DNA from: Tissierellia bacterium
GTDB taxonomy: Bacteria; Bacillota; Clostridia; Tissierellales; Peptoniphilaceae
NCBI GenBank assembly: GCA_012728755.1
Contig: JAAYEL010000101.1
Span: 1-50,333, forward strand
Direction of reading: 5' to 3'
Length of the DNA stretch: 50,333 nucleotides
Positions within the stretch are counted from its first letter, which is position 1; every line of letters begins with the position of its first letter. A program made the translations under genes and the position numbers. The notes beneath the pieces are model-generated. The model was given only the letters and a program-made list of their open reading frames with translations. It was not told where the DNA came from and searched no databases. Of this stretch, positions 26,186 through 34,242 are shown in pieces.

Positions 26186-26557
26186 ATGAAATTTATAGTA
26201 ACAGAAAAAGCCCCAAAAGCAATAGGACCTTATAGTCAAGGAACAATAATTAATGATACGATTTATGTATCAGGTCAGATTCCATTTAATGTAGAAACTG
26301 GTGAGCTAGAAACAGATATTGAGATAGCTACACTTACAAGCCTAAACAACGTACTTGCGATAGTTGAAGCAGGGGGATCAAGCCTTGAGAAAATCGCAAA
26401 AGTAAATGTATCCGTTAAAGATATGGATGATTTTGAAAAGATAAATAAAGTGTATGACGCTTTCTTTAAAGGCCATAAACCTGCTAGAGCGTTAGTTCAA
26501 GTAGCAAAACTACCAAGAAATTCAGTTATAGAGATAGAAGCTATAGCTCAAATATAA
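26186..26557 (+). CDS. ridA: RidA-family enamine/imine deaminase
   Basis: The 123-residue protein has the full YjgF/YER057c/UK114 pattern: KAIGPYSQGTIINDTIYVSG at the start, NNVLAIVEAGGSSLEKIAKV in the middle and ARALVQVAKLPRNSVIEIEA at the end with the catalytic arginine in PARALV. It forms trimers and removes reactive 2-aminoacrylate made by PLP enzymes. An AGGAG site precedes the ATG. Confidence 0.95.
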   Translation: MKFIVTEKAPKAIGPYSQGTIINDTIYVSGQIPFNVETGELETDIEIATLTSLNNVLAIVEAGGSSLEKIAKVNVSVKDMDDFEKINKVYDAFFKGHKPARALVQVAKLPRNSVIEIEAIAQI

Positions 26558-26571
26558 GAAAAAACAGATAA

Positions 26572-26602
26572 AAGTTTTTTAAAAACTTGTATTTTTTTTG
26601 AA
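26572..26602 (+). terminator. Probable terminator of ridA
   Basis: AAGTTTTT/AAAAACTT forms an AU-only stem followed by eight T. A weak hairpin, but well placed. Confidence 0.5.
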
Positions 26603-26698
26603 AAAAATACAAAAAATTTTTCAGATAATATATTGAATCAAGCTGTAATCATTGAAATCATCACATTTTAGCGCGGAAAAAATTTTTATAAAAAAAGC

Positions 26699-26727
26699 TT
26701 GCAATTTATAAAAAAGTGTTGTATTAT
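26699..26727 (+). promoter_or_regulatory. Promoter of phaEC
   Basis: TTGCAA (26699-26704), 17 bases, TATTAT (26722-26727). The core GTTGTATTATATAGTT equals that of the DUF2975 promoter. The leader to phaE is about 210 bases; a second -10-like TACTATTATATATG near 26881 may be a further start. Nothing else is seen in this 388-base gap besides the dyads. Confidence 0.65.
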
Positions 26728-26740
26728 ATAGTTAAGAAAC

Positions 26741-26772
26741 ATGAACGGTGGTTCACGTGAATAACAGTTCAT
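26741..26772 (+). promoter_or_regulatory. Two adjacent dyads in the phaEC leader (operator or RNA stem)
   Basis: TGAAC-GGTG-GTTCA (26742-26755) and TGAAT-AACA-GTTCA (26758-26771) have centres 16 bases apart, starting about eight bases after the expected transcript start. Between them lies the palindrome TTCACGTGAA. Paired short dyads like these are typical of TetR-type repressor sites; the whole could also fold as one RNA stem. Confidence 0.55.
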
Positions 26773-26945
26773 ATTGAATGGAAGGAAAATACAACCTAAT
26801 ATGTAGCACGTGTTTGCTTAAATTTTTTTAGGCTAAGGGAAAACATTTGCAAAAAAATAGTGTATTTTTTTTAGAAATGTACTATTATATATGTAGGTAG
26901 TAAAAAAGTTTCGAATAGGTATAAAAATATTGGGAGGAAAATTTA

Positions 26946-28100
26946 ATGAACAACTATTTCGATTTGTACAAAAGCATGATTGACAACCAAAAAAACTTGG
27001 TAGAAAACTTTAAGGGTTTGACACCACAAACACCAGCAAACTTTTCACCAGCAGACTTGATGAAGACTTATGAAAACTTCATGAAGCAACAGCAAGAAAT
27101 GTATGCAAATGCAAGTAAATTCTGGGAAGGTACTTCTAAATTTACATCATTTAGCACAGATCCTTTAGAAGCTTGGCAAAAAGCTATGGGAGCTCTTAAT
27201 CCACTTGAACTTACTCAAAAGATGGGCTTAGAAGAATCTCAAGTATTTGAAAAGTTACTAAATGCTAACAAATTCTATTTATCAATGTACAATTTCTATG
27301 ATGACTTAAAGAATCATTATGTAGCTCCGGCTGTAAGCGAACTAGAAAAAATCTCTAAAGATTCAGTAGAAAATTTTGACAATATGTTTAGGGAATCAAT
27401 GTTACCATTGTTACCAAATGAATTAAAACCTTTTATTGAAAATCCTTACAACTTCTCTAAGACAGTTGTTGAAGTAACTTCAAACTTCTTTGCACCTTGG
27501 AAAGAAACTATGCCAGAGATGACTGAAGCTCTTATGAAAGCTCCATTATCAAAGGATCAACTTTCTGAATATGTAAAGCTTTGGAGAGAAAACTACAACC
27601 AAACAGTTGGAGCATTAGTTAAATCTCCAGTAGTAGGATCAAATAGAGAATTTATCGAACAACAAAATAAAGCAGTAGATGCAGCAACAGAAATGTTACT
27701 AAACGCTATTGAATTTGTTGGACAAATTTCTAATGTAACTTCTACTCAAGGTAAATTATCTGTAGAAGATTGGTTAAAAGAAATTGAAAATTCTGCTGAA
27801 CCAAAATCTTTCAAAGAATTTTACAAATACTGGACTGGAAAAATTGAAGGCGAATTAGAAAAATTCTTCTATACAGACGAATTCTCAAACTTAATGGGAC
27901 AAACTTTAGAAGCAACTATGAAGTATAAGATCGAATCAGACAAATTAGCTGAAAGATATCTTGAAAAAACTCCTATAGTTACTAGAGGACAAATCGACAG
28001 CCTATACAAAACAGTATATGAGCTAAAGAGAGAAGTAAGAAGACTTAAAAACGAATTAAAAACAGAAGAAAAACCTGTTGACGATAAGGCTAAAAAATAG
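26946..28100 (+). CDS. phaE: Class III polyhydroxyalkanoate synthase subunit PhaE
   Basis: The 384-residue protein is the non-catalytic partner of PhaC in two-subunit PHA synthases. It is helical and rich in aromatic residues, with NNYFDLYKSMIDNQKNLVEN at the start and a C-terminal coiled-coil-like stretch (VYELKREVRRLKNELKTEE). Its place directly before a clear PhaC with C-D-H spacing of the class III type is the main support; PhaE proteins are poorly conserved. GGGAGG precedes the ATG. It should sit on the surface of polyester granules with PhaC. Confidence 0.88.
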   Translation: MNNYFDLYKSMIDNQKNLVENFKGLTPQTPANFSPADLMKTYENFMKQQQEMYANASKFWEGTSKFTSFSTDPLEAWQKAMGALNPLELTQKMGLEESQVFEKLLNANKFYLSMYNFYDDLKNHYVAPAVSELEKISKDSVENFDNMFRESMLPLLPNELKPFIENPYNFSKTVVEVTSNFFAPWKETMPEMTEALMKAPLSKDQLSEYVKLWRENYNQTVGALVKSPVVGSNREFIEQQNKAVDAATEMLLNAIEFVGQISNVTSTQGKLSVEDWLKEIENSAEPKSFKEFYKYWTGKIEGELEKFFYTDEFSNLMGQTLEATMKYKIESDKLAERYLEKTPIVTRGQIDSLYKTVYELKREVRRLKNELKTEEKPVDDKAKK

Positions 28101-28133
28101 TTTATTAGACAAGAATCTTGAAAGGAGCATACT

Positions 28134-29228
28134 ATGACTGAGAAAATTTTAGAAACAAACGAAAAATATTTAGAAAAAATACAACAATCTTTTGAAGAAA
28201 TGACAAATGCTAATGAACAACTATTCAAAGGCTTAGAAACTTTTATGAATCTTGAAGTAGAAGGAACTAACGCTACTGAAAGAGAACAAGTTTTTTCACA
28301 AGATAAGATGAAATTATACCACTATGCTAAGAGAACAAGAACTCAACATAAAGTTCCTACTCTAGTAGTATACGCATTGGTTAACACTCCAGCGATGATG
28401 GACATCCAAGAAGATAAATCATTTATCAAAAACATTTTAGAAGGTGGTACTGATATATATCTAATCGAATGGGGATATCCAACACCTGAAGATAAATATA
28501 TTACATTAGAAGATTATATCCAAGGATATATCAACGAAGCAGTAGAATTCATTAAGAAAGATAAAGGCGTAGATAAAGTAAACATCATGGGTATTTGCCA
28601 AGGTGGTACATTCTCAACTATCTATACTGCATTAAATCCAGAAAAAATTCAAAACTTAGTAACTATAGTAACACCAATTGATTTCTCAACAAACGATGGA
28701 TTACTATTCAAATGGTCTAAAAACATAAATGCTGACCTTATGGTTCAAGCTTATGGAAATATCCCAGGCGAATTTATGAACAATGGTTTCTTAACATTAA
28801 AACCACTTTCATTAATGGTTAACAAGTATTTAGATTTAGTAGATGACTTAGGTGATTCTACAGCTATAGCAAACTTCATGAGAATGGAAAAATGGATTTT
28901 CGATTCACCAGCACAAGTTGGAGAAGCTTATAGACAATTCATTAATGATATGTATCATGAAAACAAACTTATTAAAGGTGAGTTAGAAATTGGTGGAAAG
29001 AAAGTAGATCTTAAAAACATCAATATGCCTCTACTAAACGTATATGCTACAAAAGACCATCAAGTGCCTGTTGAAGCAGCTAAAGATTTAGAAAAATACG
29101 TTTCAAGTTTAGATAAAGAAACTCATCCAATCCAAACTGGACATATCGGTATGTTCGTAAGTGGTAGATCAGCTAAAGAAGTTGCTCCACTTATCAGCAA
29201 CTGGTTAAAAGAAAGATCAAAAAAATAA
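28134..29228 (+). CDS. phaC: Class III polyhydroxyalkanoate synthase subunit PhaC
   Basis: PhaC joins (R)-3-hydroxyacyl-CoA units into polyester. The 364-residue alpha/beta-hydrolase has the lipase-like box GICQGG with nucleophile C155, D308 in ATKDHQVP and H337 in TGHIGMF. These three are each six residues on from C149, D302 and H331 of Allochromatium vinosum PhaC, so the triad spacing is exactly that of class III. AAGGAG precedes the ATG, 33 bases after phaE. Chain length is probably short (C4-C5), as for the class. Confidence 0.95.
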   Translation: MTEKILETNEKYLEKIQQSFEEMTNANEQLFKGLETFMNLEVEGTNATEREQVFSQDKMKLYHYAKRTRTQHKVPTLVVYALVNTPAMMDIQEDKSFIKNILEGGTDIYLIEWGYPTPEDKYITLEDYIQGYINEAVEFIKKDKGVDKVNIMGICQGGTFSTIYTALNPEKIQNLVTIVTPIDFSTNDGLLFKWSKNINADLMVQAYGNIPGEFMNNGFLTLKPLSLMVNKYLDLVDDLGDSTAIANFMRMEKWIFDSPAQVGEAYRQFINDMYHENKLIKGELEIGGKKVDLKNINMPLLNVYATKDHQVPVEAAKDLEKYVSSLDKETHPIQTGHIGMFVSGRSAKEVAPLISNWLKERSKK

Positions 29229-29260
29229 TTGATATAGTTCAATAATTTTCATTTAGTTAC

Positions 29261-29282
29261 TGGCAGGAGGAAACTCCTGCCA
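29261..29282 (+). terminator. Hairpin after phaC
   Basis: TGGCAGGAG (29261-29269), loop GAAA, CTCCTGCCA (29274-29282). No T-tract follows, so it may protect the transcript end while the next hairpin stops transcription. Confidence 0.55.
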
Positions 29283-29300
29283 TTACCCCTTTAAATATCA

Positions 29301-29357
29301 AAAGGACTTTGACTAGCTCATCAAATGATGGCTTATTCAAAGTCCTTTATTTTTTTT
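29301..29357. terminator. Terminator between phaC and the IrrE-like gene
   Basis: AAAGGACTTTGA (29301-29312) pairs with TCAAAGTCCTTT (29337-29348), followed by ATTTTTTTT on the plus strand. The right arm lies in the last codons of the minus-strand gene. Confidence 0.85.
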
Positions 29358-29878
29358 ACATCAATATTTTTGAAAAATTTGTTATCTATGGTATTGGTCA
29401 TATTATAGGATTTACCTCTTCTATTCATCTCGGAAATCTTATATAAAAGCAAGTTAATGTTTACACCTAACTCACTAGATATCTGGTCATAGGTATATCC
29501 TTGTGATGCAAGAGACTGTAATTCGTCCTCATTTATTAGCAGATGACAAGCGAAAAGATTTGCCTCAGTCTCCATCATTGAATTTACATCAAAAAGCTCA
29601 AATTCATGCAATTGATGAGATTTAGCTTCTTTTCTATGAAGTATATCATGTCCTAATTCATGAGCAAAAATCATCCTTAACATATTTTCATTTACATCTG
29701 GATTGTAAAATACAAATCGGTTTCTTTTTATAACTGTATACATCCCTAAAAGCTTTGTCTTAGATCTAAAGGGGATGATATTTACACCTCTATCTTCTAA
29801 AATCTGCTTTGGGTTTGTGGTCTGATGATGCCTGATTATTGATATGGCCTTATGATAAATATCGTCATATATACGCAT
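29333..29878 (-). CDS. ImmA/IrrE-family metallopeptidase
   Basis: The 181-residue zinc protease has the motif FAHELGHDILH with H73, E74 and H77, and METEANLFA (E103/E105) as the further ligand helix, the standard ImmA/IrrE layout. Known members (ImmA of ICEBs1, IrrE of Deinococcus) cut an XRE-type repressor encoded next to them. Its ATG touches the stop of the XRE gene upstream, so the two are co-translated. The likely substrate is therefore that XRE protein. The C-terminal part after 140 is variable. Confidence 0.9.
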   Translation of the reverse strand: MRIYDDIYHKAISIIRHHQTTNPKQILEDRGVNIIPFRSKTKLLGMYTVIKRNRFVFYNPDVNENMLRMIFAHELGHDILHRKEAKSHQLHEFELFDVNSMMETEANLFACHLLINEDELQSLASQGYTYDQISSELGVNINLLLYKISEMNRRGKSYNMTNTIDNKFFKNIDVKKIKDFE

Positions 29879-30279
29879 TATGATTTATCCTTAGGCGCAT
29901 ACTTTTGATTTTCAATCTTAGCCTTATAATAAGCCTCTTCTAAAGCATCAAGTACAGCTTTTTTATCTTCTAAACTAATCTCTCCACCAGCAAATAGACC
30001 TAGCACGCCATCTATCATCTCTTGAGCATCTCTTTTTGCGCTGCTTCCATGCTTCTCTTTTATGTTAAGAACAAATTCTTCTTCATCACTTAATAATAGA
30101 TTCAAATCAACATTAAATGCACTACATAAATTTATGTAGGTATCGTGATTTTTTGGCATCCTCTCACCTAATTCATATCCTTTATATGTCCTTAGAGACA
30201 CTCCTGCTAGCTTTGCAGCTTCTCCTTGGGTTAATCTTTGTTTTGATCTCAATAATCTTAATTTTTCTGAAAAGTCCAT
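29878..30279 (-). CDS. XRE-family repressor, partner of the IrrE-like peptidase
   Basis: The 133-residue protein starts MDFSEKLRLLRSKQRLTQGE, with a helix-turn-helix at about 17-37 (LTQGEAAKLAGVSLRTYKGY). The C-terminal half (LFAGGEISLEDKKAVLDALEEAYYKAK) is helical and is the kind of region cut by ImmA/IrrE. The start at 30279 follows AAGGAG; a longer frame would cross the operators. Repeated dyads upstream suggest it represses its own promoter and that of the divergent DNA polymerase gene. Confidence 0.88.
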   Translation of the reverse strand: MDFSEKLRLLRSKQRLTQGEAAKLAGVSLRTYKGYELGERMPKNHDTYINLCSAFNVDLNLLLSDEEEFVLNIKEKHGSSAKRDAQEMIDGVLGLFAGGEISLEDKKAVLDALEEAYYKAKIENQKYAPKDKS

Positions 30280-30285
30280 ACATAC

Positions 30286-30412
30286 TCCTTTTTGCACTAA
30301 AAGTGTATCTTGTATATTGACAAGTGCAATTAATAGCACTTATAATTAAACTAAAGTGCAAGCTATAACACTATATTATTTTACATTGCACCATTTGTCA
30401 ATATATTTTGAG
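30286..30412. promoter_or_regulatory. Divergent promoters with repeated XRE operators
   Basis: Plus strand: TTGACA (30317-30322), 18 bases, TATAAT (30341-30346) for the polymerase gene. Minus strand: TTGACA, 17 bases, TAATAT over about 30372-30400 for the XRE operon. Dyads: AGTGCAATTAATAGCACT (30324-30341) fills the plus-strand spacer; AGTGCAAGCTATAACACT (about 30355-30372) is its near copy; GCACTAAAAGTG (about 30294-30305) is a shorter third. The two promoters overlap these sites. Confidence 0.72.
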
Positions 30413-30420
30413 AGGTAGTC

Positions 30421-31659
30421 ATGAATAGATCAATATTACATTGCGATATGAATAATTGTTTTGCTTCTATTGAGGCAAAGCTTAATCCAAGCTTGAAAAA
30501 CAAACCAATTGCGGTTTGTGGTTCACAAAAAGAAAGGCATGGAATAGTACTTGCCAAATCTCAAGAGGCAAAAATTTTAGGTGTAAAAACTGGAGAAGCT
30601 ATCTGGGAAGCTAAGATTAAATGTCCCGATTTATTGATAGTGCCTCCTCATTATGATGAATATCTTAAGCATAGCAACATGGCAAGAGAACTATACTATG
30701 AATATACAAATCAGGTTGAATCTTTTGGCTTAGATGAAGCTTGGTTAGATGTCACAGGTTCACAAGGATTATATGGTTCAGCTTCTAATATCGCAGATGA
30801 GTTAAGAAATAGGATGAAAAAAGAAATAGGTATCACCATTTCAGTAGGAGTTAGTTTTAATAAGGTCTTTGCTAAACTAGGGAGTGATCTTAAAAAGCCT
30901 GATGCAATTACTATAATAGATAAAAAAGATGTGGTAAAAAAAGTTTGGCCATTAGATGTTGACGCTTTGATAGGTATAGGGCCAGCCACTAAAAGAAAGT
31001 TAAATAGAATTAATATATTTAGCCTTGGAGATTTAGCTAGAGCTAATCCCAAAACGCTTAAAAATCTTCTAGGCATAAATGGTCCATATCTATGGAATTT
31101 AGCAAATGGAAATGATAATTCTCCGGTAGCAGATATATATGATCAATTTCCTGTAAAGAGCATAGGACATGGGATTACCTGCACAAGTGACCTATTAAAT
31201 GACAGGGAAGTGATGCATGTACTTCAAACATTGGCTTTAAAGGTCACTAAAAGGCTAATAGAAGGCGGCTTTCAAGCAAGAGGAGTATATGTATCTGTTA
31301 GAGATCGAGAGCTAAAAAAGACGAGGTTTCAGGCTCAGTTCGCATATCCAACGGTAAGCTCTATCATATTTGTAGAAAAAGCAATGGAGCTTTTTAGGAA
31401 AAACTATATATGGGAGAAATCGATAAGGTCTATTAGGATAAAGGCAATAAACTTACTCGAAGAAAAAAGGGATATTCAATTACAGTTTTTCGAGGACTTC
31501 GAACACCACCAAAAAAGAGAAACCTTAGATAGGACCATATACGACATTAAGAAAAAGTTTGGTGAGGATTCCATTACATTTGGTGGACTAATGGAAAAAA
31601 CAAAACTACCAGGAAAAATCTCAGAAATCATCACATTACCGACTATGAGAAAAAACTAA
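30421..31659 (+). CDS. dinB: Y-family DNA polymerase (DinB/Pol IV type)
   Basis: The 412-residue translesion polymerase has the first carboxylate D9 in LHCDMNNCFASIE, and D105-E106 in SFGLDEAWLDVT. KVFAKLGSDLKKPDAI and the helix-hairpin-helix IGIGPATKRKLNRI are the palm/thumb signatures; the little-finger domain covers about 235-345. IQLQFF near residue 362 resembles a sliding-clamp motif. GAGAGGT precedes the ATG. It lies divergent to the XRE/IrrE pair and shares their operator region, so it is probably induced when the repressor is cut. Confidence 0.93.
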   Translation: MNRSILHCDMNNCFASIEAKLNPSLKNKPIAVCGSQKERHGIVLAKSQEAKILGVKTGEAIWEAKIKCPDLLIVPPHYDEYLKHSNMARELYYEYTNQVESFGLDEAWLDVTGSQGLYGSASNIADELRNRMKKEIGITISVGVSFNKVFAKLGSDLKKPDAITIIDKKDVVKKVWPLDVDALIGIGPATKRKLNRINIFSLGDLARANPKTLKNLLGINGPYLWNLANGNDNSPVADIYDQFPVKSIGHGITCTSDLLNDREVMHVLQTLALKVTKRLIEGGFQARGVYVSVRDRELKKTRFQAQFAYPTVSSIIFVEKAMELFRKNYIWEKSIRSIRIKAINLLEEKRDIQLQFFEDFEHHQKRETLDRTIYDIKKKFGEDSITFGGLMEKTKLPGKISEIITLPTMRKN

Positions 31660-31687
31660 AAACTTTTCGAGTTCTCACACCTTATCT

Positions 31688-31812
31688 TTTCTATAAAAAA
31701 GGAGGCTTGCTGCGCAAGCTTCTTTATTAAGATAAAGCCGGTAGCGTGCTAGTTTGACCGAAACCTCAAAACTAGCACGTTAGCCCATCTAAAAATGCTT
31801 TTTATATAGACA
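31688..31812 (+). repeat. Structured intergenic element, copy 2
   Basis: After the polymerase gene. The outer pair TCTATAAAAAAG (31690-31701) and CTTTTTATATAGA (31798-31810) enclose AGGCTTGC/GCAAGCTT (31703-31721), GATAAAGCCGGT (31731-31742) and a perfect 11-bp stem 31745-31755/31769-31779 whose loop holds ACCGAAA (31757-31763). CGGT before the stem can pair with ACCG in the loop. Order and motifs match copy 1 read on the minus strand. Confidence 0.65.
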
Positions 31813-31831
31813 TAGTAGGTTATTAACATTT

Positions 31832-31867
31832 CACAAAAAAAGCTGAAGGGCTTAGGGCTCTTCAGAC
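31832..31867 (-). terminator. Probable terminator of the UvrD-like gene
   Basis: On the minus strand CTGAAG pairs with CTTCAG across an 11-base loop, followed by C and seven T. The stem is short. Confidence 0.5.
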
Positions 31868-33715
31868 TTAATTTTTTTGTATTATTTCTTTTAAGAATAG
31901 TGACATGTTTGCTTTATTCTTGTGTAGGTTTTTTAAGGTTATTAGTGTTAGGTTGGTCTTGGCTCTTGTCATACCGACGTAGAAAAGGCGACGTTCTTCT
32001 TCTAGCACTCCATGTTCATCATTTGAATTCATGGAAAATGCTGAAGGGAATTCATCTTCGATAAGGTCTACTAAAAATACATTGTCAAACTCAAGTCCTT
32101 TTGATCCATGTATGGTTGATAAAGTAATTTTTGCGGAGTTATTTGAGTGTTTTCGCTGCTTTTCTTTTAATAGATGTAGCTTATTTTCAAATTCGCTTAG
32201 GGTCGCCACGCCCTTACTAATATTTATTATGTTATCGATAACTCTACTATAAGTTATCATAGGTGTTTTGTTTCTTCTTGAAAGCTCTTTTAAATAGTCG
32301 ATATAGCCAAGTTCGCCAAAAATAATATCGATAGCTTTTTCAAATTTTAATGATGCTATCTTATTCATATAGTATCTAAGGAGGTCGATTTTTTCAATAT
32401 AGAATCTGTTGATGCCATCACATTGTTCTAATCTATCAATTATTGATAGATTTGGATCCATCATTTGAATTTGATGGATGAAATCCTTCTTTAGATACAT
32501 ATTGAACTTATAGAAAATTCTTGCAAATGAATCTAAGTCATTTGCATCTATAGCAAAATTAAGTATATCTATCAAATCCTTTAAGATGAACTGAGAGTAA
32601 AATGCCATTTTACCATCTTTTATAAAGAAATCGTCCACATCATTAAAAGCACTAATGTAGTTTATGGAGGATATATTGTTTCTGTAAAGGATAGCAACGC
32701 TCTCACCATTTTCAGCCATGTTCTTCGCATTTTCTACTACATGTTTAGTTTGAAGATAGGTGTTTTTTGAATTTATTATATTAATCTTATCTTCAAGTTG
32801 GTTTATAGAGTTTAGCTCTTTATGGTACCTATTTTTGTTATTTTTGATAACACGATTTGAAAGTGCTACTATATTTTTTGCCGAACGATAATTATCTTCC
32901 ATAAGATAGATACTAGCATCTGGATAGACTGATTTGAAGGATAAGAGTTTTCTAGAATCTGCTCCTCTAAAACCATAAATGGACTGGTCATCATCTGCCA
33001 CTATAAATAGATTGTTTTGGGGTAGAGCCACAAGCTCAATTATCTTTAGTTGTACTAGTGAAGTGTCTTGACCTTCATCTATTTGCACATATTTGTATCT
33101 ATCTTGTAGAGCACTAAGCATAGATTCATCATTTTGCAATGCTTTCAAAGCTATTACAAGCATATCATCAAAGTCAATCAAATCATTTTCATGTTTGAAA
33201 GATTCGTAAGCATCAAATAACTTTTCGAAGTTTTTAATACTTGGTCCATAAGACTTTTTGTACATATCATAATCTAACAAAGTATTTTTTATGAAACCAG
33301 AAACTCTAAAGAATTCTTCCATATCTTCATCCGTTATCCTAGAATTATTTATTTGATAGTGAAATCTTTCTAGCAATGAAAATTTGTTGAAATTCTTTGA
33401 AGATTCAATTAGATTAACGCTTTTTCCTTCTTTTCTGTAGGCACTTCTCACTATGCCATAGGCAAATGAATGAATCGTGGCAAATGTAAGACCTCTTGAT
33501 TCGTACTTCTTATAGAATCTATCTTCCATATCAACAGCTTGTGTTTTAGAAAATGTCATAACAAGTATAGAAGAAGGGTCTACTCCTTTTTTATTTATTA
33601 AATTGTTTATTCTCTCAAGTAATACAGTGGTTTTTCCTGCACCAGGAACTGCGAGTACCAATGCTGGACCGTCCACATGATTAATTGCATTTAATTGTTG
33701 TTTTGAATATCTCAT
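31868..33715 (-). CDS. UvrD/Rep-like superfamily 1A helicase (second copy)
   Basis: The 615-residue protein has the SF1A motifs: Q-motif YSKQQLNAI, Walker A VPGAGKTT at 23-30, motif II IDEGQD, motif III DDQSIYGFRGAD, motif V STIHGSKGLEFDNVF and motif VI VGMTRAKTNL. It is shorter than PcrA (at 39.3 kb) and clearly a different branch; no C-terminal Tudor-like region is seen. Its exact role is unknown; repair or recombination is likely. The start MRYSKQQ follows GGAAGGT; a 24-residue upstream extension is unconserved and rejected. It lies next to the translesion polymerase, on the other strand. Confidence 0.88.
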   Translation of the reverse strand: MRYSKQQLNAINHVDGPALVLAVPGAGKTTVLLERINNLINKKGVDPSSILVMTFSKTQAVDMEDRFYKKYESRGLTFATIHSFAYGIVRSAYRKEGKSVNLIESSKNFNKFSLLERFHYQINNSRITDEDMEEFFRVSGFIKNTLLDYDMYKKSYGPSIKNFEKLFDAYESFKHENDLIDFDDMLVIALKALQNDESMLSALQDRYKYVQIDEGQDTSLVQLKIIELVALPQNNLFIVADDDQSIYGFRGADSRKLLSFKSVYPDASIYLMEDNYRSAKNIVALSNRVIKNNKNRYHKELNSINQLEDKINIINSKNTYLQTKHVVENAKNMAENGESVAILYRNNISSINYISAFNDVDDFFIKDGKMAFYSQFILKDLIDILNFAIDANDLDSFARIFYKFNMYLKKDFIHQIQMMDPNLSIIDRLEQCDGINRFYIEKIDLLRYYMNKIASLKFEKAIDIIFGELGYIDYLKELSRRNKTPMITYSRVIDNIINISKGVATLSEFENKLHLLKEKQRKHSNNSAKITLSTIHGSKGLEFDNVFLVDLIEDEFPSAFSMNSNDEHGVLEEERRLFYVGMTRAKTNLTLITLKNLHKNKANMSLFLKEIIQKN

Positions 33716-33920
33716 ATTTACCTTCCGTTTAATATTGTAAAGCATATGAGGATTTAAATCCAATAGCAAAGATTGAGCAGATGCCAAAGGTTGCCTAAAG
33801 TATCAACAAGCATATTATTTTTGTCTGTAAAATGTCCTTTAATCATTAACTAAATGTAACTAGAATAATAGTTAAGAAAGATGCTTTATTTATAAGTAAT
33901 TTGTAGAAAATGAGGTAAGT

Positions 33921-34133
33921 ATGGAAAATCTAGATTTAGATACTTTAGGAGTTATTAATAGAAGCAAGACTTTAGATTTAAGAGTAAATCGAAAATATAA
34001 GATGATTAGCGATGGGAGAAAACTAGTTGTTAAGGTACTCAAGGAGTATGAGAGCTATTATTTAATACGCGTAAATGGCAAATATAACACAACTGTTAGC
34101 AAATTTGGTGATAATTCATTAAAAATTCTGTAG
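33921..34133 (+). CDS. Small hypothetical protein, 70 residues
   Basis: Not recognised. It reads MENLDLDTLGVINRSKTLDL and on, basic and beta-rich in the middle (YKMISDGRKLVVKVLKEYES YYLIRV pattern), without a membrane segment or cysteine. GAGGT at a good distance before the ATG and a typical codon pattern support it as a gene. It lies between the helicase and the lipoprotein genes, with the same direction as the latter. It could be a small RNA- or protein-binding protein; no function is proposed. Confidence 0.55.
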   Translation: MENLDLDTLGVINRSKTLDLRVNRKYKMISDGRKLVVKVLKEYESYYLIRVNGKYNTTVSKFGDNSLKIL

Positions 34134-34242
34134 TTTTTCAAAAAAAATTCTCTGCGACCCCCTTTTTTGATTTTTAGATTCGTATACTATGAGTGAAAGA
34201 TAAAAAAAATAAAAAAATGAAAAAACGAAACGGAGAAAAAAA

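Noticed and set aside
29333..30279. Toxin-antitoxin pair
   Set aside because: The HELGH zinc motif and ETEANLFA helix identify an ImmA/IrrE peptidase, not a COG2856-unrelated toxin, and the divergent polymerase promoter explains the operators; still, a few such pairs are annotated as toxin-antitoxin.
30286..30420. LexA box before dinB
   Set aside because: I found no clear Gram-positive CGAACATATGTTCG-like site; the dyads there are AGTGCAA type and fit the XRE protein better.
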